A DNA stretch of 17,139 nt from Isohypsibius dastychi. Its lineage: Eukaryota > Tardigrada > Eutardigrada > Parachela > Isohypsibiidae. Both the position numbers and the translations under genes were made by a program. The notes beneath the pieces were generated by a model. That model searched no databases. It was not told the origin of the DNA and worked only from the letters and a program-made list of their open reading frames with translations. Below are positions 7,906-17,139 of the stretch, piece by piece. Location: NCBI GenBank assembly GCA_034696485.1, contig JAQIWT010000614.1:1-17139 (forward strand), read 5' to 3'. The stretch's first letter is position 1. Every line of letters begins with the position of its first letter.

Positions 7906-8633
7906 GTCAGATTAGAACTGTTGAAGCATATTGTGTTGGCATCCAAAAAACAGGCGATTCGATCCATGAAAAAATTATTCAAAGTGCTTTCTCTGAAAGT
8001 CATATATTTTTCTTGCCGGTTCATCCCCCAGGAGCTAGGAATGAGTAAGCAATAAGACGAATACCATACATATATGAGATGGCTAGCCTAGCGCTACTCC
8101 CGAAGGGTACTCGTTTGCGAAGTACTTCAGCTAAGCCCAAGGGTAATTTTATGACTAATCTTGTCAGTTTTTGTACTTTATTCTATCCTTTTAGGTATGA
8201 GTTTCTCGACTTAGTCTCTCAATCGCACAAATTCTGGGGTATTCCAAGTTGGAAATACCAGAGCTGAATCTCGAGACGAAGGTCACTTTGCTACTCTTCT
8301 GCCCTCTTTCTGTGGGAGGGGGCGTGAGGATGCCAGAATCCAAAATACCACAGGACCAGCAGGACCGGTTCTGGTTGTGCCTCCTGCCACTGCTGGAGTA
8401 GAGACACCAATACCGTCTGGACTCGAGGCCATAGGGACTATACCCATTCACACCAATCCAAAACTCTCGAGCGTAGTTGAATTATTTCGAGCGAGAATAG
8501 TCTCGAGCGCAGATCTGAACTTTCAAATAATACAAATGGTCATTCAGATATTTTTCCTGGTATAATATCATAACTCTGCACCAATCTTAAAAAATTAATA
8601 TTTCCGGATTTGAAATAAACAGGATCGTTCCAG

Positions 8634-9392
8634 AGCTGCACCCTGATCCAATTCGCGTTGGTCGGAATGGTATCGCATTCGCCGTGGGAGAAACCAACGG
8701 CGCTGAGCCCCCTGCTTGCATTTCTCCGCGAACTTCCAGCCAAGACCCTCATCTGACAGCAGAAGAGATTGATTTGAAGCTCAAAATGGCAGAAGCTCGT
8801 CGCGAAAATGTTCTGAATGACCTGCGACATCGATGTTCGCAAAGTCTGAACAGAGTTCAGCGCACTCGGCAGCATCGCATCATGGCAGAGAAGCAGATGC
8901 TTGATGAAGTTAAGAAAGCGCTGCAGATGAAACTGGAAATGGCCGAGGCTAATGTTCAAGAGCAAAGAGAAACGTTGATCAGCAAGCATAAACGCCAGGT
9001 TAAATTAGAAACTATAAATTAAATAGTTGAGATTTGCATTTTAAGAGAAATGTAGGAACTTCGCCACGAAGAAAACTTGAGGAAGAAAGAAGAACAAATA
9101 AAAGAGTATGAGGCGCATTTTAAGGAGCTGATTCGTCAGAAGCGCCACGATGAGAAATATGGAAAACGAAACCAGATGTTAACGGACATGGTGGAGCGAC
9201 TTCGCCAACACGTAAGTTCAATACCGGTTCAGTTTAAAGTAATGTCATCCGCAGTCACTTTTGGAAAAGAACAAAAGGAAATCGCAGTTTTGATTCCAGT
9301 GATACATTTTTGAATTCCAGAACAACAGAGTACGATCGGTGCATGATTCCATCAAGTATGAGCGTGGACCACGTCGCTTGCGAGCAGAGTGA
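8634..9392 (+). CDS. STMN: Stathmin exons 2-4 without exon 1 (copy 2); possible 3' part of an igloo-stathmin chimera
   Basis: Exons 8634-8998, 9056-9211 and 9321-9392 are identical to those of the intact gene upstream, but the duplication began 4 bp inside stathmin intron 1. The start-codon exon and splice donor are therefore missing. The first in-frame ATG would be at stathmin residue 76, inside the helix, giving a truncated protein. The acceptor at 8633 is phase 1, and the nearest upstream coding donor on this strand (6802/6803, igloo exon 1) is also phase 1. Joining them gives an in-frame 296-residue protein: 99 residues starting MGCRPS, a Glu at the splice, then stathmin residues 26-221. 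If not spliced this way, this is a 5'-truncated pseudogene. No disabling change is seen inside the exons. Confidence 0.75.
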
Positions 9393-10549
9393 GATGAAGA
9401 TCCCTAGATCCCCAAGGCGTCAGCCAGCCACCAGAATATTTTTGACTCGCGCACAGATTTTCAGATAAAAAGAGCATGAGAAAAAACATGGAAATGCTTT
9501 CGAAAATATATTTTGTTTAACCGGTGACATACATATCAGAACAGTCATGTGTAAGTCATTACAGTCGCACTGTATTTGATAGTATCTCTATCCAGCGTCC
9601 GTTACCATTAAATTAACTCGAAAGAAATAGCTGTTCAAACCTTTGGTCCGCATGTCTGATTGTGCACCGGACTGGCAACGAATTTGAGTCTCTACCATGA
9701 AGCTTCGGGGAACACTCATGATCTTATTAACTGGAGTCATGAGTAGTAGTCGAAATGCGATTGTGACTCCAAAGATGGGTTGCGGAACATACTTCTGTGG
9801 AAGGATACCGAAAATTCCACGTGCTTTGAATTTGATTGGATTCTTCGCTGCGTGAACTGTACATTTCTGACGTTGTGACCTGCTCTAAAGATGGACATTT
9901 GGTCACATCAACGTTCACCGAAACACTTTGGGAAAAGCTTCCTTAAAAAATCCAAACTCCCCTTCCTCATTTTTACTTTCTAAATGATGTCGACTTTTTT
10001 TGCTCAACGTAATTTTCAAATTTGCGCCTCCAGTAACGTTTATTAACCAATTGCCTGGATGATCCCGATCCGATATTATTACACAGCCTCTCGTCACTGT
10101 GCTGAGGAGTAAACTGAAATATTCGCGAATTGCTGGAGGATAAGGCGAAATGTTAATTTATGGAATAAGGTGCGTGGGCATCATTCGCGCTAATCACCGC
10201 GTTTGTATCTTCATCGATCGCATTCCACTTCCGTTCGGCTTCCTTTCGGCGGACTGAAAGTGAACCTGCGCACCTGCAGTCAATTGTGCAATAATGAGAT
10301 AAGCTCATTAGACCAGCCTAGCTGTCTGTCACTTTCTTTGAACCAGCTTGAAAATAACATCTACCCCGGCACGCACATTGCTCTTTTCCCTTTGGCCTTG
10401 AGGTGGGAATCACATCCCGGCGGGGTTGATAAAACGAGCAGGTCAAATTACAGAACACCATTCAAGTCCTCCAAAAATACCACGGCTTTCTCAAGACATG
10501 CTCACCTATTCAGCTCGCAAAGTGATTTCGGCGAGAAATCTCTCGAACG
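9393..10549 (+). promoter_or_regulatory. Stathmin 3' flank and igloo-like promoter region (copy 2)
   Basis: Identical to 5141-6297. If the duplication is real, this is the promoter immediately upstream of the igloo exon linked to the IQ exons, and the gene has two equivalent promoters 4252 bp apart. Confidence 0.4.
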
Positions 10550-10689
10550 GTAAACATCAAGTATTTTATTTTTCCGGCTGCTTTTCTTTTTTGCTTTTTA
10601 CATGACGTCTGCGCTGAATGGCATTTTCTTTTCAGACTGAACAAATGTCGTACCTGATTCGAGCGTGTTCCTGTTGGAGAAAGCGCTGA
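10550..10689 (+). promoter_or_regulatory. Copy 2 5'-UTR intron (10550-10635) and upstream ORF (10645-10689)
   Basis: Exact counterparts of the copy 1 leader signals: donor GTAAAC, acceptor TTTTCTTTTCAG, then the 14-codon upstream frame ahead of the ATG at 10757. Confidence 0.35.
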
Positions 10690-10756
10690 TCGATTCGCGC
10701 CACACTTTAAAATCTTGTTTGCCTATTTTCTTCGGAAGTGATCTTATTCTTGCAAT

Positions 10757-13700
10757 ATGGGCTGCCGGCCATCAGTTATCCGGTCATCTACTGCGGATGT
10801 CAAAACCAACTCGACCAATGGGAATGGGCCGTTGGTCAATGGTGTTGTAGATGAAGTGAAGAAGAAGTCTGGGAAGAAAATTTCGCCAAATGTTGAATAT
10901 TCTTTGATGGCTAATGAAGATGGGTTTGTCTCGACGGGACTTGAAGCAGAGATCTCCGACGCACCGGCTTCCAGGATGCCCAGCTCTTTGTCGCTGGTCA
11001 AAGCGAAACTTGCTCAAGATGGAATAAACAAGGATGAAGTCACTCCACAGAATGGTAGGTTAATTTATCGAAGTAGGGTGTGTACACCAATTCCAGATCT
11101 TTGTTTCCGACTTCTGAAGCTAAGGTTGTGGGGGGGGGGGGGGTCAAGAGAATTCAATGGTTCATTGTTTAATTATTTCTTAAGCTGATTTATGAACAGG
11201 AAAGGATCGCTCTGCGCTGTTCTGTTTTCTTAAACAGTGTCTCTTTTTCGAAGTTGCGGGGGGGGGGGGGGGTTTGAACATTATGTAAACGCAGGTGGAA
11301 GAAACCACAGTAAAATTCGTCTTGAATATTCGGCAGGTCTAGAAAGTTTGGCCATTGCCAGCTTTTTCTTTGAATAATCAGAACACATTGTCCTCTCACC
11401 ACGAGCGCGCTTGGGAAAAAAACGGGGTTCCTGCTACAGCGCATTTTTTCGCTAATGGAGTTTTTGTGCTGTGCAGCTGAAGAAATCCCAGATAGATCAC
11501 GTAGAGCGGAATCGTTTTCCTTTGTGGGGTTTCTTAACTTAGAAAAAATCCATGTCTCTGAATGGCTGGCCGATCTCCATTCTGTCGGGATTATCGGATG
11601 CGATCGTTTCGTAATGGAAACATCCCAAAAAAACTCCCGGAAATGTTCATATCCGCTTCATTGCGTCATGGTGGGTGTGAGGCCAAAGCTGAATTTAGCT
11701 TAAATGGTCATGACGTGGGTCCCTTTCGGTGTGTCACAACCTGGCCTATACAGCCACTTGAAACCAAGAGCTTAAATTTGTTCCGCGATAGTAGTTTTTC
11801 GTTGTTGGTAGCAGTCGGAAAACCGTAATCTTGCAAGAATTTCAGTTTGAAGGACTCACACTGCAGCAGGTCATTTACATCCGTTCATGAGCCACTTTGC
11901 CGTTTTATGCAAGAACTTCGGTGCCTCATTCAAACCTCCGAGCTTCCGTGACTTCACTGACAAACGTGAAGCGTTTTCAATGAATTCTTACGACGTTGAC
12001 GATCCGTCTGGCCGTATCAGAATCAAATGACACATACTGCGGGATAGTCTGGGCAAACAATGCGCAGCGGCTGTAATCTAGCCAATTATCGCGGCGATGT
12101 GTGTGACCTTCCTTCTTTTAATTAACAGAAGACCCAGAAGAACTGCGTTCCAATTGAGTCAGATTAGAACTGTTGAAGCATATTGTGTTGGCATCCAAAA
12201 AACAGGCGATTCGATCCATGAAAAAATTATTCAAAGTGCTTTCTCTGAAAGTCATATATTTTTCTTGCCGGTTCATCCCCCAGGAGCTAGGAATGAGTAA
12301 GCAATAAGACGAATACCATACATATATGAGATGGCTAGCCTAGCGCTACTCCCGAAGGGTACTCGTTTGCGAAGTACTTCAGCTAAGCCCAAGGGTAATT
12401 TTATGACTAATCTTGTCAGTTTTTGTACTTTATTCTATCCTTTTAGGTATGAGTTTCTCGACTTAGTCTCTCAATCGCACAAATTCTGGGGTATTCCAAG
12501 TTGGAAATACCAGAGCTGAATCTCGAGACGAAGGTCACTTTGCTACTCTTCTGCCCTCTTTCTGTGGGAGGGGGCGTGAGGATGCCAGAATCCAAAATAC
12601 CACAGGACCAGCAGGACCGGTTCTGGTTGTGCCTCCTGCCACTGCTGGAGTAGAGACACCAATACCGTCTGGACTCGAGGCCATAGGGACTATACCCATT
12701 CACACCAATCCAAAACTCTCGAGCGTAGTTGAATTATTTCGAGCGAGAATAGTCTCGAGCGCAGATCTGAACTTTCAAATAATACAAATGGTCATTCAGA
12801 TATTTTTCCTGGTATAATATCATAACTCTGCACCACCAAAGTCTTAATAAATGATATTCGATTGGTTTGCTCGGCGAAGATCTTATCGTCTCTGGTGCAC
12901 CAAATTACCACTAGGTATCGTAATATAAGACGTCAGAATGACCTCCCATGTCTTGTCCATTATGACATGGTACGTCACACGGGTTTCTATCTCTGCAGGG
13001 TCGCGATCTGCGTGTTTAATCTATCCTGACGATTAAGTGGCACAATTCTGATTGACTACGCCACATTTGACTGTCCTGGCTAATCGCCATGATAGAATGG
13101 TTCCAGTCATAAAATCTACCTGGCTGTTGGTCAGCAATTCCACTCACTGCTATCGGTAGTTCTCACTCAGCGCACCACTGATATCAGAAATGAAGAATGA
13201 TTCTAAAAAGAACAGCACTTCGGAACGTTAAAGTATCACTAGATGGCGCCTTAATTGCACGATCGCAAAACTGATGAATCAAAAAACTATGCGTTGACCG
13301 TTTTTGACCATTAATGAGCCGAATAGCAGCAATGATGATCAAGACTCTGAGCACCAACACATTAACCTTGTTTTTTCGAGATAGAGCCATGATGATTTCA
13401 CTAGCATCGATCGTCTGCCAACTAGGCTTCTCTAAGAAGTCACTCTAGTTACAGTCCTGAAATTCTATGCCCAGATGTGTGATTTATGACGGTGATAGGA
13501 GTACCTGTACAGTAATTCAACTAGGCACAGTGATTATGTTTCAGAAAACAGCAGGCAGCTGATGCATCTATCCTCCCCATCATTTACATTATTTTTCGAT
13601 TGAAGGAGCAGATTGAATCAATTAAACCAGGAAGACGCAAGTTTGCCAGAGGGGCCTCATGGAGAACCTCTTCATTCAACTGCATAAAAATAGCTTCGGG

Positions 13701-16024
13701 TTGAGCCATTCACTCTTTAACGTCCGGTTCGTGCCGAGTATCAAGAGTGCCGATTTATTTGCACTGAAGGATACGAAGCGCAAACACTGTTTGTCGGCTT
13801 CCTGCTCAACTTGGGACAATTTAGAAAAGGGAAGAAAATCGTTATGATGATCAATGCCTTTGACACTGCCACAGAGCTTTGATGAAACCTTGTCAGCGTG
13901 AATTTAGCGGCCTCCGCAGTTACTGTCCAAATAAATAAAGTGCGCTGGCAAACGGAAGGAGAAAGTACGAAAGCAAGAAATGAATACAGAGCCTGTCCGC
14001 ACCAAGTTGTCCATGATGAAGCATGTTCAGATCGCGGATTTAGATGTTGCAGGGAAATGCAGTACTGTTTTGTTCTTATTCCCGTATTTCATAATAAGCT
14101 GTGAAAAAAGAAGAAACGGGATTTTGAAGAGTTAGGTCTTTCTCGTTACAAATTCATATCGCCACAATTTGTATTCTCGAATACAAAAATAAAAACACGA
14201 GCTATGAGTCGCAAAAACTGGAACTCCTAAGGGGAGACTTAGGCCCACTGTTATACGGATTTTTCGTATTTCTCAAAGTAGATAAGCAATCTAGAACAAG
14301 TCACCTGAATAAAACAAACAAAAACAATTTATTTAATTAAAATATTACCCGGTAGACAAAGTCAAAACAAAATTACGTCCGAATTTTTAACAATGAAATT
14401 GTCAAAGTAGACATTAAATAATGTTGTATCACCGTATATTGGGCAATTTGATTGAGAACACGAAGAATAGTCTTGAAGAAGGTTTTTTTCTATGAAATAC
14501 GTGTGTGCACCGGTTTTTGAGTTTCTGTTTTTCTGTACGTTGGGACGAATCTGATGAGTACCCCCTCTGTACTGTCCAAACCAATTCCGCTGGCGGGAGG
14601 GAGCAAGTGAGTACAAAAGCCGGGGCCATAGACACTTTTCAAGCTCAATTGCTCCCAGTTTGCTCGAACCGCTCAGGATGAAGTGATAAACAGACTTAAT
14701 AACTTCGATTTTTTCTCCTCCTTTCTAGCGCCTGTACTGAGTGACGCATTACAGAGGATAGAAACCAGCAATCAGAAAGCGGACCAAGACGAGATTTTCC
14801 CAACGATTGAAACCGCAACTGAGGAGCAAATCGAAGCGGCTACTGTTCTACAAGCGGCATTTCGAGGAAGAATCGTACGGAAGAATATATTGTTGGGTAA
14901 TTGTTACCCGGAAGCGGAAATGTCGACACCTGCCGATCAGACTACCAGGAGCTCGGAATCTGTCAAAACCGCATCGAATGGCGTCATGTCCGATAAGGTA
15001 AAACACTTTGTTTATTGATATATTTTTATGAAATGAGTTTGCAGTCTAAAAACTCGGCATTGAAAAGCTTCTTCAAAGCATGAATGGTTCTGATTTGTTT
15101 TCTCGAAGTCCATAATTATTCTTGTGTCTAATGAATAGAGCACTTCAGCTAGACGTCAGCGATTAGCCATAGTATTTATGTACTTTCGAAACGTAGTTTT
15201 AATTGAAGCGGTGATTGGTGGCTAGCTTGACTCATCAAGAGTAGAACTCAAACCGTATTATCCAGGTCAACTGAGTTTTGAAACGTTAAAACAGTCGAAA
15301 TTCTGTTTCTGTCAAAATTAGAAAAATTGAGTAAAGACAAAAAGAATTTATTGAGCCAGTGTCTCTTATCCACAACATAAGTTGGTCTATAGTTAAGACT
15401 TTTTTCAAAATTGTTTTTTAGGTTGCAAAGAAAACAGTTTTGGTTCACACTGACGTTATATATGTTGATTTTTATTTTACTCCAATTTTTCTATAGACCA
15501 GGACTCTGAACTCGACATTCTGCATTCGCTTGAACTTTTGCATTAGGTTGCTAAAATGTAAGTGTGTCCTATTCTTACAATATCTATTTTCTTCAGGCAG
15601 ATCAGTTGCTTTCGAAAGCTCTGAATTCTTAATCTCCTTTCAAAAAATCCAGGCATGAATTATTCTAGTCCATTGATTTGTTTGCTGAATAGGATAGTAA
15701 TTATGATCGATTCACCTCAGACAAAAATCGATGCGTACATCACTGAGTCCCCAATCACTGATCTCCAAAACCAATTTAAGAAAAAATTGATAGCAACTGT
15801 TCAGGAAATTATGTCAATCGGGAGTTTAATCATTTTCTGTATTACAGCCAACCGAGGAAGTTGATATCGACCTGGGTGATCCGGATGTGGAGAAAGCAGC
15901 CTTGAAGATTCAGGGGGCATTCAAGGGTCTAAAAGCGCGAAAAAGCAGCGCCAGTCCATCTCCCACTCAAACTTCAACGCCGTCACCAGCACCCAGTACC
16001 GCGTCCTCTTCTGGGAAAACGTGA
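10757..16024 (+). CDS. igl: Igloo/neuromodulin-like protein with acylation-type N-terminus and two IQ motifs, three coding exons
   Basis: Exons 10757-11054, 14729-14997 and 15848-16024 sum to 744 nt (247 aa). Exon 1 ends and exon 2 begins in phase 1; exon 2 to 3 is phase 0. Introns are 3674 and 850 nt. Residues 1-6 (MGCRPS) suggest Gly2 myristoylation and Cys3 palmitoylation. An IQ motif lies at 139-151 (VLQAAFRGRIVRK), a second at 209-221 (KIQGAFKGLKARK) preceded by DIDLGDPDVEKAA. The tail (222-247) is Ser/Pro/Thr-rich. GAP-43/neuromodulin, neurogranin and insect igloo bind calmodulin through such IQ motifs at the neuronal membrane, often in the calcium-free state; the assignment is inferred from motif arrangement. 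Linkage of exon 1 to the IQ exons rests on phase match, strand and absence of a competing gene, not on a transcript. Further exons in the long intron are possible. Exon 1 and its promoter also exist as copy 1. Confidence 0.75.
11130..11272 (+). repeat. Poly-G tracts of copy 2 (14 G at 11130-11143, 15 G at 11258-11272)
   Basis: Lengths match copy 1 exactly. In independently evolving copies, mononucleotide runs this long usually drift within few generations. Confidence 0.9.
12129..12157 (+). CDS. Possible short alternative terminal exon of the igloo-like gene (copy 2)
   Basis: Exact repeat of 7877-7905 with the same acceptor; in phase 1 it reads EDPEELRSN then stop. It would truncate the protein before both IQ motifs. 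Supported only by splice signal and phase. Confidence 0.25.
12835..14728 (+). other. Single-copy part of igloo-like intron 1
   Basis: From the end of the duplication to the acceptor CTCCTTTCTAG (14728). The sequence is AT-rich with no recognised exon. A hairpin CCATGTC/GACATGG lies at 12946-12970, and AAATTACCACTA (12902-12913) is shared with the inverted-repeat element at 3774-3924. A minus-strand frame (13390-13184) starts with a hydrophobic signal-like stretch but has no family match. AATAAA hexamers near 12846, 13929, 14166 and 14309 have no gene to serve. Confidence 0.5.
15045..15083 (+). CDS. Possible alternative terminal exon of the igloo-like gene
   Basis: An AG at 15043-15044, only 47 nt after the exon 2 donor, allows in-phase reading SKNSALKSFFKA then TGA. 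This would replace the second IQ motif with a short basic, amphipathic tail. The 47-nt intron is slightly below the 52-62 nt usual here and the pyrimidine tract is poor. A second in-phase option lies near 15599 (ADQLLSKALNS then TAA, after TTTTCTTCAGGCAG). Neither is more than a possibility. Confidence 0.2.
   Translation, partial: SKNSALKSFFKA
15084..15847 (+). other. Remainder of igloo-like intron 2
   Basis: AT-rich sequence between exon 2 and the second IQ exon. A frame at 15655-15864 reads in phase with exon 3 and has helix-like content (ITDLQNQFKKKLIATVQEIM), but no donor would leave a viable intron before 15848. It is judged non-coding. Confidence 0.4.
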
Positions 16025-17139
16025 TCTTAAATTGATCAAGAGCCATCTGGTAATCTTACATCTCCGAGATCGATCTCATTGATACCTACTTTATCCAATC
16101 GAGATTGTTCTCCACTTTATGCGGTATACTGTACAGTGGAAACTATAGAGTCGTACGTCTTCGAGAGCCTCTAAAAGCAATCAGAATGCCGATCCTTAAC
16201 TCTGTTGGCTAGATTTGAAATGCATTGAAATTTTGCTATGTTCTCGCATGTTTGATACACTGTCAACACTTTTGAATAACAAATCGAAAGAAGCTATATC
16301 CATGCTCCTGTTGTACGAGTTGTAGACTGGGAAATGTTTCAGTGTTCGATCTGTGTGGGCTTAAACAGACCGACCAACGTACGATAACATTACAAACTAC
16401 GCTGTCCACCAAATCCGCATTTTTTTGGCTTGACAGGCGCGCTAGCCGATTTGCTGAACATCTGCTCTGCCGGCGGACAAACTAAAATTTATCAGATTTA
16501 CCAAGCCATAGCGGCGTCAGAAGTCAACTGTATTTTTAGCTCAAGTAATCAAGCACGTGACAGAACCGAATGTTTTGGTCTGACGATGATCGAACGTTCC
16601 AGAATTTGCATCTTTTCTTCCTTCTCATTCTGGTTTCTTCACAATAGTCGCAACTATCATTTTAGGAAATCTCAAGGGATTCAACTCCTATTGGATGCAA
16701 TCAGATCTTATAAGATGTAATAAGTATAACACACTCATGCTTGATTGAGCGTCGCAGTCTACTTTCATACTTGACGGTACGATGCGAACACACGATCCAA
16801 CAATCAGAATGCCAAACCCTGAAGTGACCTTACTCTCAAGATGAGTTGCAGTGGGCATAAACTGTATCGACCGAAGTTTTCTCCATCAGTTTTTCTTCCT
16901 CTACTTCTCGTCATGAAAACTCTGTGCTTTCATGGACATATTTCTTCAGTAGTATAGATACATATTTGAGATGTAACAAACAGATGGAACCATTTAATGT
17001 TTACAGTCTGTTGAGAGCATTAGATTGACCCACATTGTTGCCGTTCCGACATTATTTGTTACGACACATGCATATGTCGCAGTGTGCGTCTCCCGATAAT
17101 TTTCAGTGGTAAGACGTGACGTCAAGTTGAAGTACCCAT
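16025..17139. other. 3' flank, nothing recognisable
   Basis: Downstream of the igloo-like stop. It should contain the 3' UTR, but no AATAAA was found close to the stop. A plus frame (16430-16720) lacks an ATG start and any domain. No RNA gene, repeat or coding exon could be supported on either strand. Confidence 0.4.

Larger units (their letters stand above)
4331..8582. repeat. Tandem duplication, copy 1 (4252 bp)
   Basis: This block recurs immediately downstream with a constant offset of 4252. Left edge: identity starts at 4331 (AATCTTAAAAAATTAAT), preceded by A here and by C at 8582. Right edge: copy 1 ends CTGCACC at 8582 and runs straight into copy 2. It contains stathmin exons 2-4, the stathmin-igloo intergenic region, igloo exon 1 and about 1780 nt of igloo intron 1. 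No difference was found in the compared stretches, including all reading frames and homopolymers. There are no long flanking repeats; only one base (A) is ambiguous at the junction. Confidence 0.95.
6803..8582 (+). other. Igloo-like intron 1, copy 1 portion
   Basis: This is the 5' part of the long first intron, up to the duplication junction. It holds two poly-G tracts, a potential short terminal exon (7877-7905) and an open frame with a phase-1 acceptor at 8354. Other open frames (7203-7451, 7310-7576, 7845-8048, 8451-8191 minus) show no domain and are not called. After 8582 the intron would continue with the 3' end of stathmin intron 1, making a hybrid intron. Confidence 0.5.
8583..12834. 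repeat. Tandem duplication, copy 2 (4252 bp)
   Basis: Second copy of 4331-8582. It ends CTGCACC at 12834, after which single-copy sequence (ACCAAAGTC) resumes; one further base (A, 12835) also matches. The 5' break removes stathmin exon 1 and its donor from this copy, while igloo exon 1 stays linked to its downstream exons. Confidence 0.95.

Noticed and set aside
4331-12834. LTR retrotransposon or composite transposon explanation for the direct repeat
   Set aside because: The repeat units abut with no internal region, contain host gene exons, and carry no terminal motifs, primer site, reverse transcriptase or target-site duplication.
13184-13390. Minus-strand frame starting MALSRKNK with a hydrophobic signal-like stretch ending LINGQ
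   Set aside because: Could be a secreted small protein, but the remainder shows no family, no cysteine pattern and no linked exon. It lies in an intron of another gene and is probably chance.
16430-16720. Plus-strand frame of 96 codons in the 3' flank
   Set aside because: No ATG at its start and no recognisable motif or splice support.

Overview
The window is nuclear DNA from a small-genome animal. Every convincing gene is split by short GT-AG introns (most 52-62 nt, a few much longer), and the gene families are metazoan. Compact introns, moderate GC and an igloo-type IQ protein next to a stathmin suggest an ecdysozoan such as a tardigrade or small crustacean. That placement is an inference and is weak.

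Layout. (1) 1-690: 3' end of a plus-strand gene resembling the Myb/SANT-like (trihelix/MADF-type) DNA-binding family, cut by the window start. (2) 1210-3554, minus strand: a complete six-exon secreted lipocalin of the apolipoprotein D/Lazarillo type (191 aa), with a long first intron holding homopolymer and palindromic debris. (3) 3555-4253: divergent intergenic region with a small inverted-repeat (MITE-like) element. (4) 4254-5140, plus: a complete four-exon stathmin-family gene (221 aa). (5) 6505-16024, plus: a neuromodulin/igloo-like gene whose first coding exon carries an MGCxxS acylation-type N-terminus and whose two later exons each carry an IQ (calmodulin-binding) motif (247 aa as modelled). 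(6) 16025-17139: nothing recognisable.

The dominant structural feature is a direct tandem duplication of 4252 bp, 4331-8582 and 8583-12834. No mismatch was found in any stretch compared, including homopolymers of 14 and 15 G. The left breakpoint lies 4 bp inside stathmin intron 1 and the right breakpoint inside igloo intron 1. The array therefore reads: intact stathmin, then igloo exon 1 (copy 1), then stathmin exons 2-4 without exon 1 (copy 2), then igloo exon 1 (copy 2) continuing into the IQ exons. Both broken introns are phase 1, so igloo exon 1 of copy 1 can be joined in frame to the stathmin exons of copy 2. That predicts a 296-residue chimera: an acylated N-terminus fused to a stathmin domain, while both parent genes stay intact. 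This is either a very young exon-shuffling event or an assembly duplication; the sequence alone cannot decide.

Functionally, stathmin (tubulin sequestration) and igloo/neuromodulin (calmodulin binding at the membrane) are both neuronal cytoskeleton and membrane regulators in other animals. Their adjacency may matter or may be chance. The lipocalin is unrelated to them and is transcribed away from them.
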